Under the pieces are notes generated by a model. It did not search any database. It was given only the letters and a program-made list of their open reading frames with translations, and was not told where the DNA came from. Made by a program: the position numbers and the translations under genes. From contig NZ_CP014222.1 in the NCBI RefSeq assembly GCF_000969645.2, positions 1,178,001-1,242,000 of the forward strand: DNA of 64,000 nucleotides, written 5' to 3'. Source of the DNA: Janthinobacterium sp. B9-8 (lineage in GTDB: Bacteria > Pseudomonadota > Gammaproteobacteria > Burkholderiales > Chitinibacteraceae). Positions 34,102 to 42,993 of the stretch are shown piece by piece (positions within the stretch are counted from its first letter, which is position 1; every line of letters starts with the position of its first letter).

Positions 34102-34820
34102 TATTCGCATACCTCGCACCAAGCGGCATCATTACGCCAGTGCTGGGCGCGACGATTGGCCTCGGCCAGCAGCGATTCGGTCAGTACATCTGAAGTGTTG
34201 CCCCATGCGATGGCCGATTGGGCCAGTAGCAGCGTTTGTGGATAATGCGCCCGTACTTGCGAAATATCGTGCAAAACGGTGATCTGTGTTTTACCCATGC
34301 GATGCCAGTTGTGTTGCACTTCTAAAAGCTTATCGATGGTGGTGCTATCTACATTGGCAAAGGGCTCGTCTAGCAGCAGCACATCGGCGTCTTCTACAAT
34401 CAGCCGTGCAAAACGCGCTCTTTGCAGCTGCCCGCCCGATAGATTGCTGATGGGGGCATTGGCAAAGTCACTTAAGCCGACTTGCTCTAAAGCACTATCG
34501 GCTTGCTCACGATCTTGCTTAGACAAGCCACGCCAAGCGCCGCGCCGGGACCAAGCACCCGCCAAGGCCAATTCTCTGACCATTAAGGGAAATTGTTTAT
34601 CCAGTGTTGAAAGCTGTGCTAAATACGCCACCTTGCCGTGGGCATGGATATGGCCTTCATCCGGCGTTTTGATGCCCGCCAAGGCAGAGAGCAGCGTTGA
34701 TTTACCCGCGCCATTGGGGCCGACAATCGCGGTGTGGCTGCCGGTTTCAAAGCGGCCAGATAGCGAGTGAACAGCAGCCCTGTCGCGATAGCACAGGGTA
34801 AGGTGGTGGACTTCCATCAT
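34101..34820 (-). CDS. znuC: Zinc ABC transporter ATP-binding protein
   Basis: This 239-residue ATPase starts MMEVHHLTLCYRDRAAV. Walker A is GPNGAGKSTLLSALAG, signature ISNLSGGQLQRARFARL, Walker B DVLLLDEPFANVD and the H-loop ITVLHDISQV. A C-terminal WCEVCE may add metal affinity. Its ATG at 34818-34820 overlaps the stop codon of a 33-codon upstream gene, and its stop overlaps znuB, so the three are translationally coupled. Confidence 0.92.
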   Translation of the reverse strand: MMEVHHLTLCYRDRAAVHSLSGRFETGSHTAIVGPNGAGKSTLLSALAGIKTPDEGHIHAHGKVAYLAQLSTLDKQFPLMVRELALAGAWSRRGAWRGLSKQDREQADSALEQVGLSDFANAPISNLSGGQLQRARFARLIVEDADVLLLDEPFANVDSTTIDKLLEVQHNWHRMGKTQITVLHDISQVRAHYPQTLLLAQSAIAWGNTSDVLTESLLAEANRRAQHWRNDAAWCEVCE

Positions 34821-34918
34821 GCTTGCAAAGCCCAATCAGTGAGTGCCCAGAGTAGTAATAATAAGGGCAGCACACACAGCACCCGCTGCCACGCTGCCAT
34901 TTCAAATAAACCTTTCAC
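34817..34918 (-). CDS. 33-residue membrane peptide leading the zinc transporter operon
   Basis: A GTG-started frame encodes MKGLFEMAAWQRV followed by a hydrophobic helix of about 18 residues (VLPLLLLLWALTDWAL) ending QA-stop. AAGGA lies about nine bases before the GTG, and the TGA stop overlaps the znuC start (ATGATG). A single helix with a basic, Trp-flanked N-terminus points to an inner-membrane micropeptide. It could be a transporter subunit or a leader for coupled translation. An internal ATG (34898-34900) would give 27 residues. Confidence 0.6.
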   Translation of the reverse strand: MKGLFEMAAWQRVLCVLPLLLLLWALTDWALQA

Positions 34919-34955
34919 TTGCTTTTTCCTTTTTGCGGAACGCTGTTTCTTTTTT

Positions 34956-34985
34956 ACAATAGCAATTTATTGCCCGTTTGTGCAA
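34956..34985 (-). promoter_or_regulatory. Candidate promoter of the zinc transporter operon
   Basis: On the minus strand TTGCAC (34980-34985) and TATTGT (34956-34961) are 18 bp apart, with the micropeptide start about 38 bp downstream. The AT-rich stretch CAATAAATTGCTATTG over the spacer and -10 is a plausible site for a Zur-type repressor, but it is not a clear match to a known box. Confidence 0.35.
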
Positions 34986-35078
34986 GTCAGTTGCATTTGA
35001 CGTGAATATTGTAGATGCATAGGGTGGGTAAGTTGGGTGCGTAGTATGCGTGAGAGGTTTACTAAGCTTAGATATATC

Positions 35079-35167
35079 GCGTAACCCAACATTCTTTTAT
35101 GCCTAAATGTTGGGTTACGCAGGTTTGTTTGTCTCAAATCGGCGAACAAACCCGCTAACCCAACCTA
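35079..35167. repeat. Nested palindromic repeat, copy 2
   Basis: GCGTAACCCAACATT (35079-35093) pairs with 35106-35120; a second hairpin GGTTTGTT / AACAAACC follows, then GCTAACCCAACCTAC. This is the inverse of the repeat inside the MITE-like element at 784-896. Confidence 0.65.
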
Positions 35168-35214
35168 CAGGAACATCACTCCGGTGGATTTTACCTCGTG
35201 AGATTCCTTACAAT

Positions 35215-36816
35215 CTAGCTCAAACGATAGCGGTTTACTTCGTTTTGCATGGTGTTTGCCAGTTTACGTAATTGCTTGGCCGAATCGGCTTCGTGTTTGG
35301 CGGCGGCGTGGGCTTCTTCGGCCATGCTGGCGGTGCGTTCTACTTGCAAGGCCATGGCGTGGCTGGCCGCGCTTTGCTCGTTAATGGCCAGAGAAATATC
35401 GCTGACTTGCGCCACCACATGATGCGATGCGCTGCGAATTTCCCGCATGGATTTTCCTGCGTCGCCCACCATGGCCACGCCTTGATCGACTCGGCCCACT
35501 ACATCCAGCATGCGTTCTGCCGCGCGGTTTGCGCCCTGATGGATGCGCTCTACCGAGCCTACAATCTGCTGGGTAGAGCGGGCCGTGCGTTCGGCAAGCT
35601 TACGTACTTCATCGGCTACCACGGCAAAACCACGGCCTTCTTCACCGGCGCGGGCGGCTTCGATGGCGGCATTGAGCGCCAGCAAGCTGGTTTGATCGGC
35701 GATTTCTTTAATGATTTGCACCATGTTCTGGATTTCTTTATTGCTGTCTTGCAGCTCGCCAAGCTCTCTGGACGCTTCGTCTACTTGGGCGGCAATGCCG
35801 TAAATCTGCTCCACCGTATTATCAATCACAGTAATGCCCAGCTCGGCCTGCATGTGTGCCGCTTGGCTGATCTTACGGGTATCCTGGCTGCGCTCGGCGA
35901 TCAGGCTAATGCTGCTGCTGACTTCTTCTACTGTGGCCGCCATGGCCGAGGCCGTTTCACTGGCGATTTCGGCATTAATCGATTGTTGTTCGGCCATTTG
36001 GGCCAGCCCTGTTGCTGCTTGATGAACATCGCTGCTGTTTTTTTGAATTTGCTGAAGAGAGCCTTGAATATGCGCCAGCACCTGATTAATGGTTTGCACC
36101 ATCTGGCCAATTTCGTCCTTGCTGGTGTGCGGAATGCGTAAGGAAAGATCCAGTTTGTCAGCAATGCTTTGCATGGTATTGACGGTATCTTGTAAAGGCT
36201 TACGTATTTGTTTGTAGATATAGCTGCCAAGGCTGAGTAGCAGCAGGCAGCTCAGTAGCACAATGCTTAAGAAAACCAGCTTGGCTTGCTGTTGATCGGT
36301 ATTAAATTGCTCGCGGGCCTGATTAATGGTGCGCGTGTTGTCATCGGCTAATTTTTTTAGCGCGGTATTGACTTGCATGCCCACTACAGTGCCGTACTGC
36401 TGCACATAAGTTTGGGCTTCTTCTTCATTGTTTTCTCTGGAAAGTTTGAGCACTTCAGTGAAAACAGGATCGTATGCGGCTAGTGCGGCGGATAGCTCGC
36501 TGCTGCTTATCCATTTGCTGGTATTGAGCTTTTGTACGGCGTCGTTAATTTCTTGTGATAGTGCTTGAATACGCGGCTCGTACTTCTTTTTGCCTTCTGC
36601 ATCGTGGGCCATGATGTGCTGATAAAGCTGCACGCGGCGCTCTTTAAAAGAGAGGCTGATTTGATTGAGGGTATGAATAGCAGGGATATTTTGTTCAGTG
36701 ATTGTTTGCAGAGATTCATTTGCACTATTTAATTGCTGCCAAGCAATGCTGGCAATAAGTAATGAAGATGTAAGTGAAAGTGCAATCAGGAAAATAAGTC
36801 GTTTAGAAATCGTCAT
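35215..36816 (-). CDS. Methyl-accepting chemotaxis protein
   Basis: This 533-residue chemoreceptor has a first transmembrane helix at about 7-27 and a periplasmic four-helix-bundle ligand domain at about 30-185 (4HB-type, [17 protein letters not shown]). A second helix at about 188-210 is followed by HAMP ([20 protein letters not shown]) and a cytoplasmic signalling domain. Its hairpin tip is [20 protein letters not shown]. It ends without a CheR-docking NWETF-like pentapeptide. No che genes are adjacent, so it feeds a chemotaxis array encoded elsewhere. Ligand unknown. Confidence 0.93.
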   Translation of the reverse strand: MTISKRLIFLIALSLTSSLLIASIAWQQLNSANESLQTITEQNIPAIHTLNQISLSFKERRVQLYQHIMAHDAEGKKKYEPRIQALSQEINDAVQKLNTSKWISSSELSAALAAYDPVFTEVLKLSRENNEEEAQTYVQQYGTVVGMQVNTALKKLADDNTRTINQAREQFNTDQQQAKLVFLSIVLLSCLLLLSLGSYIYKQIRKPLQDTVNTMQSIADKLDLSLRIPHTSKDEIGQMVQTINQVLAHIQGSLQQIQKNSSDVHQAATGLAQMAEQQSINAEIASETASAMAATVEEVSSSISLIAERSQDTRKISQAAHMQAELGITVIDNTVEQIYGIAAQVDEASRELGELQDSNKEIQNMVQIIKEIADQTSLLALNAAIEAARAGEEGRGFAVVADEVRKLAERTARSTQQIVGSVERIHQGANRAAERMLDVVGRVDQGVAMVGDAGKSMREIRSASHHVVAQVSDISLAINEQSAASHAMALQVERTASMAEEAHAAAKHEADSAKQLRKLANTMQNEVNRYRLS

Positions 36817-36896
36817 GATAGGGTTTTTATGGTTTTAGTGCCAAACAAGGGGTGGATCATAGCGTTTTATTTATAAATATGTCATATGTTTAATAA

Positions 36897-36911
36897 TGAC
36901 AATTGTTATCA
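36897..36911. promoter_or_regulatory. Fur-box-like palindrome upstream of the chemoreceptor
   Basis: TGACAATTGTTATCA approximates the 7-1-7 Fur consensus TGATAAT-n-ATTATCA with two mismatches, within an AT-rich stretch 80 bp upstream of the chemoreceptor start. Iron control of the receptor is a guess. Confidence 0.35.
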
Positions 36912-37393
36912 TCTTGATTTTGATCGCTATTTAAGTTTGTAATAACAGTAAACTAGTAAGTATTTTGATTTATGTGGTGGGTGTTCAATTTCCGGAAAAT
37001 GCTTGGAATTTATGGTGGGATTGTTTTGTTGTGTAAATTAATTGAAAGAATATCAATCATTAGCTTTTGTTAGTATTTATTCTTGTGTTTTTAATGGCGG
37101 TGTTTGCCAGATTGAAGCCGCAGCATAGCCGCGTAAAAATGCCCTTGGCTATATAAGCACAAGTGCCGGGCAGGTGAAGATTCGATTGATTCAATTCCGC
37201 TATTCCCGAGCTGTCGGGAGCTTGATATTGGCGCTTAATCGCTAGCAAAAACATGCGGGGGTGGCGACAGGAAGGGGCTTTTTTTGTAGCAGCAGTTTTA
37301 GCCGCGAAAGCCTCTGCTATTAAAAGTATTCGCGGCTAAAGCGCATCACTTCAATGGATAGGATGAAGCGGATGCGCTGCAAGGGCCTAAGCC
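36912..37393. other. Intergenic region with GCGGCTAAAGC repeat
   Basis: No gene is supported. A hairpin CCCGAGCTGTCGGG lies at about 37205-37218. A repeat related to the one at 16.3 kb is at about 37295-37348 (TTTTAGCCGCGAAAGCCTC ... TATTCGCGGCTAAAGCG) and is likely a stem-loop in the 3' region of tdk. Confidence 0.5.
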
Positions 37394-37960
37394 TTAGACA
37401 ATTTTGGCCGAGTAAAAGCATTTGGCACACATGGCTTGGTATCTGGAATTGCCGCCAATCAAGATTTGCTCGCCCGAGCCTTCACGGCAGCCTTGCGCAT
37501 TAACGCGTGGATTCATAGTGGCTTTCTTGCCGCACTGACAAATGGTTTTCATTTCTTCCAAATCATCGGCCAGCGCTAATAAATAGGTGGAGCCTGGAAA
37601 TGGCTCGCCTGAGAAATCAGTGCGAAGACCATAGCAAATCACCGGAAAATTGCTTTGGTGGGCCAGAATATGCAGCTGTTTGACTTGTTCCGGGCTAAGA
37701 AACTGCGCTTCATCAATTAAAATACAGGCGACTTTTCTGCTGGCAAATAGCTGGTTAAAATCGGTATCCGCATTAAAAATCTCTGCTTGCCGGGTCATGC
37801 CAAGGCGGGAAGCCACGGTACCTACGCTATGCCTGTCGTCAATCGCTGCGGTAAACAGGGCAATTTGCATATCGCGTTCTTCGTAATTATGGGCAACTTG
37901 CAGCATGGCCGTAGATTTACCCGCATTCATTGCGGAATAGCGAAAATAGAGTTTGGCCAT
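37394..37960 (-). CDS. tdk: Thymidine kinase
   Basis: This is a type II thymidine kinase of 188 residues from the ATG at 37960 (MAKLYFRYSAMNAGKSTAML). The P-loop is SAMNAGKST, the catalytic region is CILIDEAQFLSPEQV (DE motif plus substrate loop), and GLRTDFSGEPFPGS is the dNTP-binding turn. The zinc site is formed by CQCGKKAT and CAKCFY. It phosphorylates thymidine to dTMP in the salvage pathway. It is monocistronic. A start at 37999 would add a non-conserved tail. Confidence 0.95.
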   Translation of the reverse strand: MAKLYFRYSAMNAGKSTAMLQVAHNYEERDMQIALFTAAIDDRHSVGTVASRLGMTRQAEIFNADTDFNQLFASRKVACILIDEAQFLSPEQVKQLHILAHQSNFPVICYGLRTDFSGEPFPGSTYLLALADDLEEMKTICQCGKKATMNPRVNAQGCREGSGEQILIGGNSRYQAMCAKCFYSAKIV

Positions 37961-38085
37961 GGTAGCTCCCGACGAAAAGTGCCGCATTCTACGCTGCAAT
38001 AAGCGTGTTTGCGAGCGGCAGTGTTTAGCGCACGGTTTGCATTGTCTGTTGCGCGGGCAATCACATCATTGATATGCGCCGTAAA

Positions 38086-40014
38086 CTAGCTTGCAGCAAA
38101 CGCAGCTCTTACGTCGGCAAAGGGGTAATCCGCCAGTTTGCCAAAATAGGCCATTTTACTGGCGCGATATTTGGTGAGTAGTGGCAAGGTGATGCCGCAC
38201 AGAAAACAGCTGAGCAAATGGGCGCTGAGTGGCTTGCCTGCCTTGATAAGCAGATCGGCACACATGGCTTCTAAGTCTAAATCATCAACCGGCACAAGTG
38301 CTGGTGGGGCGGGTAGCGTGGCTGGCTTGCCGTGGCATACGCTGCAATGACCACAGGCGGCAGGGGCGGCTTCGTCACCAAAGTAAACGGCTAAGGTATG
38401 GCTCAGGCATTGCGTGCTTTCAAAGAGCGCCAGCATTTGGGCGAGGCGGCCAATTTCTTTTTGCTCTTTGGCATTAAATTGCTGGTAAAAGCTGAGCGAT
38501 AATTCATCCGGATTAATCGGCGTTAATACTTGATAAACGTCGGTCATTTGCTTGGTTTCCAGGCGCAAATAGCCGCTCTCATCCAGATACTCTAAGGCTG
38601 CAACGGCACGCTGGCGTTGAGCGGGGAATTCGCCGAGGAAAGAATCAAAATCAAAGCTATACCATGTGCGGGCGAGCTTGGAATGCTTGAGTAAAGATGT
38701 AATAAAGTCGCGGCGCTCTTCTTTAAAATTCCCCAAAAGATCGGCTTCGCTCATTTGTAATACAAAACGGTATTCGCTGTAATAGCTATATAGGGGCTGG
38801 ATTTTTCCCTGCATATTTAAATAAACCAACAGCGTTTTTAATGGCAATTGGCGAATATTGCTTTGCGAGGATAAATCGTACAGCGTCATTTCCCACTGGC
38901 CGTTTTCTGTGTTGCTCACAATATTTTGCAATACTTTGGCAATCGATGCCTGCTCTGGCGTATCGCCATACACAAAGTTTTGCAGTAGATTCAGGCCATC
39001 CTGGCTGCCCAGTAAAGTACAGAGCGATTTTTCACCATCACGCCCGGCGCGGCCAATTTCCTGGCTGTAGTTTTCTACCGATTTAGGTAAGTCGTAGTGA
39101 ATCACCTGACGGATATCGCTTTTATCGATGCCCATGCCAAAGGCAATCGTCGCTACAATCACTTGTGACTCGCCTCGCATAAAATCGTCTTGAATCTGCT
39201 GGCGGACCACATTATCCAGCCCCGCATGGTAGGCGGTGGCGTGAATGCCCTTGCTCTGTAACATGGTCGCGACCACTTCGGCGGTATTTTGCTGGGTAAC
39301 ATACACCACACAGGGCGCATTGGGTGTTTTGCCAAGCACATGAATCAGCGTGGCGTCTTTATGGGTGCTTTCTGTGGGGCGAATATGCAGATGCAAATTA
39401 GAGCGATAAAAGCCGGTAACGGTAATGTGCTCGTCCTGAATAGCAAATTTGGCCGCCATATCTTTAATCACCGCCGGGGTGGCCGTTGCAGTCAGCAACA
39501 GCGCCTGCGGGATGTTTAATTCGCGTTTGTAATCAGGTAGCTTCAGATAATCGGGGCGGAAGTTATGGCCCCATTCAGAAATACAGTGCGCCTCGTCGAT
39601 CACCAAAAGCGAGACGGGGATTTGCGCAATAAAGCGCCGGAATCGCTCATTTTTTAAACGCTCTACCGACACCATCAAAATCTTAAGCTTGCCTTCCTGC
39701 GCATCTTTCATAACCTGCTGGGTTTCTTCGCGGCTTTGGCTGGAATCAATGGCGGCCGAGGCGATGTCCTTACTTTGCAGAAAAGCCAGCTGATCGCGGA
39801 TTAAAGCCAAAAGCGGGGAAATAACCAGAGTGAGATGGGGCATTTGTAAGGCAGCAAGCTGATAACAGAGCGATTTTCCTGATCCAGTCGGAAAAATCGC
39901 CATCGCCGAATGCCCGTCCACTAGTGCTTCAACGACTTCACGCTGACCATTACGAAACTGGCTAAAGCCAAAATAGTGTTGAAGTTGTTCAGAAAGCGGT
40001 ACGGCGTTAAGCAT
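38086..40014 (-). CDS. recQ: RecQ family ATP-dependent DNA helicase
   Basis: This 642-residue 3'-5' helicase has motif I FPTGSGKSLCYQLAAL, motif II VIDEAHCISEWGHNFRPDY, TATATPAV, and motif VI YSQEIGRAGRDG. Helicase core spans about residues 10-345. A RecQ zinc-binding segment follows (Cys in TQCLSHTL, then CGHCSVCHG). After it comes a short C-terminal stretch without a clear HRDC domain. The zinc module lies further downstream than in E. coli RecQ, and a ~150-residue winged-helix-like region precedes it, so it may be a distinct RecQ subgroup. It acts in repair of stalled forks and recombination intermediates. Confidence 0.9.
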   Translation of the reverse strand: MLNAVPLSEQLQHYFGFSQFRNGQREVVEALVDGHSAMAIFPTGSGKSLCYQLAALQMPHLTLVISPLLALIRDQLAFLQSKDIASAAIDSSQSREETQQVMKDAQEGKLKILMVSVERLKNERFRRFIAQIPVSLLVIDEAHCISEWGHNFRPDYLKLPDYKRELNIPQALLLTATATPAVIKDMAAKFAIQDEHITVTGFYRSNLHLHIRPTESTHKDATLIHVLGKTPNAPCVVYVTQQNTAEVVATMLQSKGIHATAYHAGLDNVVRQQIQDDFMRGESQVIVATIAFGMGIDKSDIRQVIHYDLPKSVENYSQEIGRAGRDGEKSLCTLLGSQDGLNLLQNFVYGDTPEQASIAKVLQNIVSNTENGQWEMTLYDLSSQSNIRQLPLKTLLVYLNMQGKIQPLYSYYSEYRFVLQMSEADLLGNFKEERRDFITSLLKHSKLARTWYSFDFDSFLGEFPAQRQRAVAALEYLDESGYLRLETKQMTDVYQVLTPINPDELSLSFYQQFNAKEQKEIGRLAQMLALFESTQCLSHTLAVYFGDEAAPAACGHCSVCHGKPATLPAPPALVPVDDLDLEAMCADLLIKAGKPLSAHLLSCFLCGITLPLLTKYRASKMAYFGKLADYPFADVRAAFAAS

Positions 40015-40124
40015 AAGACTTTGATTCCAGAGTGCAAGATAACAAGCTAAAACGATAAGCGTAATGGGAGCGAATATTAACAGAGTTGTAAGATTTTTGC
40101 CGAGTTATTGATGGCTTGTTGGGC

Positions 40125-40958
40125 CTATTCAATGGCGATGGCAGGATTGGATTTAAGAGGCTCCCGTGCTAGCCATCTGTATTGATCGCTGCCGAGTATA
40201 AAAATCGCCATTCCTGCTTGATTTCTGGGGAGTTTAAACAGTAGCTCACCTGTCGCAGAGATGACTGCACTTTCGCCAAGATAACAAGCGTCTGGCGTAT
40301 TGAGCGAGTTAGGCCAGTTACATTGAATAAGATGGGCTGCTGATTGCTTTGCAAGCTGCTGAGCCATAGGCAGGTAATCTATTTCAAAAGGATCTGGCGG
40401 ATTGCTGGGGGCGTGTCCAATGAGACTAGGCCAAAAAATAATATCGCAAATGCCTGGAGTGAGTTGCGTGCTGATGGACTCTAAATCCTCTACTTCACGG
40501 CAAAGCACTGATGTGCAGCGAGTTTGGTGTAAATGAGCAATAGTGCGGCTTGATCCCGCAGCAAAAAAGCTAGCTTCGCTAGCTGTAAGGCCGATTTTGC
40601 TGATCACAGCAGCGATTTCACCAAACTCGTTAATATGAATATGGCTGTTAAATGGCGGCTTATCCTGAGTAAAAGTCGGGGTGCCAACCACGCAAGCAAT
40701 TGATTTTTCATTACAAAGGTTGCGTATCTGGCGTAAGGCGTGCTCGACACGAAGCGGCTCTGCTTCTGTTTTAATCAAGCGGTGAAAACCCGTGATCGCC
40801 AGTTCCGGAAAAACACATATGTGCGCCCCTGCCTCTGCCGCTTGGGCTAAATTTTCCAGAATAGCAATTGTGTTTTCTTCGCAGCGCCAATGCATTTTGG
40901 ATTGAACGATGGCAATGCGGGGAGAACGATGGGCTCTATTCATATTCATTTTTTGCAT
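40125..40958 (-). CDS. Carbon-nitrogen hydrolase (nitrilase fold)
   Basis: This 277-residue nitrilase-superfamily enzyme keeps Glu in VFPELAITGFHR, the catalytic Lys in VISKIGLTASE and Cys in TSVLCREVEDLES, a Glu-Lys-Cys triad. The substitution of the usual Y-x-K-x-H-L by SKIGLT and the Cys context LCREVED are non-standard, so it does not fall clearly into amidase, NAD synthetase or Nit classes. It would hydrolyse a C-N bond in an amide or nitrile. It lies 97 bp downstream of the YidC-like gene on the same strand and may share its transcript. Confidence 0.82.
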   Translation of the reverse strand: MQKMNMNRAHRSPRIAIVQSKMHWRCEENTIAILENLAQAAEAGAHICVFPELAITGFHRLIKTEAEPLRVEHALRQIRNLCNEKSIACVVGTPTFTQDKPPFNSHIHINEFGEIAAVISKIGLTASEASFFAAGSSRTIAHLHQTRCTSVLCREVEDLESISTQLTPGICDIIFWPSLIGHAPSNPPDPFEIDYLPMAQQLAKQSAAHLIQCNWPNSLNTPDACYLGESAVISATGELLFKLPRNQAGMAIFILGSDQYRWLAREPLKSNPAIAIE

Positions 40959-41055
40959 ATTAAGGGGCTAAGAAGGTTGCTTGCAGGGAGGGTAAAGCCT
41001 CATGTGCGCTAACTAAAATACAACTGGGCTGCACCCTCCCTGAATATTGGCGTAA

Positions 41056-41712
41056 TTAAACTAGCGAAGTGCGCTGTTCCGCACGCTTAATCATGCCTCT
41101 GAGCAAAAGCGCCTGCACAATGGTCGCGGCATTTGAGCTGGCCCAATAAACACCGATCGCGGCGGGTAAGGAGAGGAGGGCGATGATGGAAATAATCACC
41201 GGAATCATCAGCATTAGCATGCTGCTAGTGTCGCTCGTTGCGCCAGGCATGAGGATCAAGCCGAGGAACATCAGAGCACCCACTAAAATGTTCAGTACAA
41301 AATTGGGCTTGGTTAAGCTGGCAATCCATAGAAACTTTGAGGTAATACTCATGCGGCTTAAAGCATGGAAAAACCCTATGCCAAACACAGTACGTGAAGT
41401 CAGGTTGACCAGCATGGCCTTACTAAAAAAAGAAATGCCATGCTCGCGATACAGCGCCATAGTTTGCTTTATGAGTTCGCGTGGGTTGCTCTTGTGTCGC
41501 TCGCTGAGCTTGGCCTGCATGGGCTTTAGCTTAGCTATTGCTAATTTGTTTTTATGCATTTGATGCGCTGAGGCGAGCGATAGCGGCATCATGGCGGCGC
41601 GAACGCAGAGCGTGAGCAGTATAATGGCGAGCGCTTCAGATAGGCCCAGATGGGATGTCAGCATGCTGATACTTACTGTAAATACATTTGTCCATAAGGC
41701 CCACAGCTCCAT
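41056..41712 (-). CDS. Short YidC/Oxa1 family membrane insertase
   Basis: This 218-residue protein corresponds to the conserved membrane core of YidC, without the large periplasmic domain of Gram-negative YidC (about 540 aa). It contains LLTLCVRAAMMPLSLA with the hydrophilic-groove arginine, then the cytoplasmic coiled C1 hairpin LKPMQAKLSERHKSNPRELI and TMALYREHGISFF. Four further hydrophobic helices and a basic tail KRAEQRTSLV follow. GGAGA precedes the ATG by six bases. The housekeeping yidC lies with rpmH and rnpA, so this is an accessory insertase, perhaps for a specific client. Confidence 0.82.
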   Translation of the reverse strand: MELWALWTNVFTVSISMLTSHLGLSEALAIILLTLCVRAAMMPLSLASAHQMHKNKLAIAKLKPMQAKLSERHKSNPRELIKQTMALYREHGISFFSKAMLVNLTSRTVFGIGFFHALSRMSITSKFLWIASLTKPNFVLNILVGALMFLGLILMPGATSDTSSMLMLMIPVIISIIALLSLPAAIGVYWASSNAATIVQALLLRGMIKRAEQRTSLV

Positions 41713-41756
41713 TGCATATCTCCATCGTGTTTGAGCCCTGCAAGCAGTGGCTGGTT

Positions 41757-42389
41757 TTAACTGCGGCTAAATAAGGCGAGTTTGATGCCGAAAGAAATAA
41801 AAATCGCGCCGATCGCTCTATTCATCCAGCTAGAAAAAGCGCTGCTGATTTGAATGCGCTGGCTGATTCTTGCCGATGAGATGGCTAAAAAATGACACCA
41901 TAGCATGCCATTGGCATTGAATATGCAGCCAAGTAAGATAAATGCAAGAGCTTTGGAAGGAGAATCGTTGGAAATAAATTGCGGTACAAAGGCGAGAAAA
42001 AAGAGGGCTACTTTGGGATTAAGTAAATTACAGAAGAAGCCTTGCAGAAAAACCGCCCGGTAAGCGAGTGTTTGCACTGGCTGGCTAATGGCAGGTGCTG
42101 ATGCCCGGCTCAATAAAAGCGTGCAGCCCATATAAAGTAAATAAGCTGCGCCTATATATTTCACAAGCGTAAATGCCATTGCCGAAGTGGCTAAGAGGGT
42201 TGACAAGCCCAAAGCCGCGGCAAAAACATGCACCAAAGTGCCGCTGCCTATCCCCAGCGCTGCGGCCGAGCCAGATCGCCAGCCTTGCGCAGCACTACGG
42301 GAAACAATCAACAAAGAATCCGGCCCCGGCGCCATATTGAGTAGCAGACCAGAAATAACAAACAAGCCTAAATCATGAATGCCAAACAT
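41757..42389 (-). CDS. LysE/RhtB family amino-acid exporter
   Basis: This 210-residue inner-membrane exporter has six predicted helices. The family N-terminus NMAPGPDSLLIVSRSAAQGWRSG appears at about 20-42, and the internal FLQGFFCNLLNPKVALFFLAF at about 110-130 is characteristic. It exports amino acids such as homoserine or threonine using the proton gradient; substrate not predictable. It stands alone, about 40 bp upstream of the YidC-like gene on the same strand. Confidence 0.9.
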   Translation of the reverse strand: MFGIHDLGLFVISGLLLNMAPGPDSLLIVSRSAAQGWRSGSAAALGIGSGTLVHVFAAALGLSTLLATSAMAFTLVKYIGAAYLLYMGCTLLLSRASAPAISQPVQTLAYRAVFLQGFFCNLLNPKVALFFLAFVPQFISNDSPSKALAFILLGCIFNANGMLWCHFLAISSARISQRIQISSAFSSWMNRAIGAIFISFGIKLALFSRS

Positions 42390-42477
42390 ATGCGCGCCTT
42401 AATTTATAAAATTAAGGCGCGCATTTTAGCATTTTGCTTGCGTTAATGTTGCGTTTGACGACAGTTTTGCCTGTGTT

Positions 42478-42993
42478 TCAATCGTTACTTTTTTTCCTCA
42501 ATTCTAAAACTTCCTCCATCGCGATCGCTAATCGCCTCTTTCTCGCCCCTGCCACCACCACATAATTTGCACCGCTGGCTTTTAAATCTGCTTCGTAAAG
42601 ATCAAATAAATAGTCTCTGTCGTTGGGGTTTTCGCGCAGGGGGTCGGGCTCCCATGGGAGGTCCGGGCGGGTGAGCAGGTGGAGGGCGTAGTCTTGGGGG
42701 TGGTAGAGGGCAGTGAGTGCGTCGGGGCAGTGGCCGTAGCGCACTTGTGCCCATATTTTGCACACGAGTGCGGTGGTGTCACAGATCAGTAGCGGGGCAT
42801 TGTGGGCCGCCTCGGCTGCAAGCTGGCCTTGGGCGATGGCGATGATGTCGCTTAGCTGGTAATCATTTGTGCCTTTTTGGGCGAAGTACTCACGCACGTA
42901 TTCGGCCACCCACGGTGCATTGAGCGCCGCGGACAGATCTTGCGCCAAGGTGGATTTGCCGCAGGATTCCGGGCCGACGATGGCGATTTTCAT
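42478..42993 (-). CDS. NadR-like ribosylnicotinamide kinase (AAA family)
   Basis: This 171-residue P-loop kinase matches the C-terminal domain of NadR. P-loop is GPESCGKSTLAQDL, with WVAEYVREYF (substrate-binding Arg/Glu), LLICDTTAL, a lid region and the C-terminal VVVAGARKRRLAIAM. It lacks the NadR adenylyltransferase and DNA-binding parts. Its start overlaps the end of pnuC by 4 bp. PnuC takes up nicotinamide riboside and this kinase would trap it as NMN for NAD synthesis. Confidence 0.88.
   Translation of the reverse strand: MKIAIVGPESCGKSTLAQDLSAALNAPWVAEYVREYFAQKGTNDYQLSDIIAIAQGQLAAEAAHNAPLLICDTTALVCKIWAQVRYGHCPDALTALYHPQDYALHLLTRPDLPWEPDPLRENPNDRDYLFDLYEADLKASGANYVVVAGARKRRLAIAMEEVLELRKKSND

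Noticed and set aside
35272..36141. Plus-strand open frame of 289 codons opposite the chemoreceptor
   Set aside because: The minus-strand frame encodes clear HAMP and signalling motifs; the plus frame is a codon-bias shadow rich in Gly, His and Phe.
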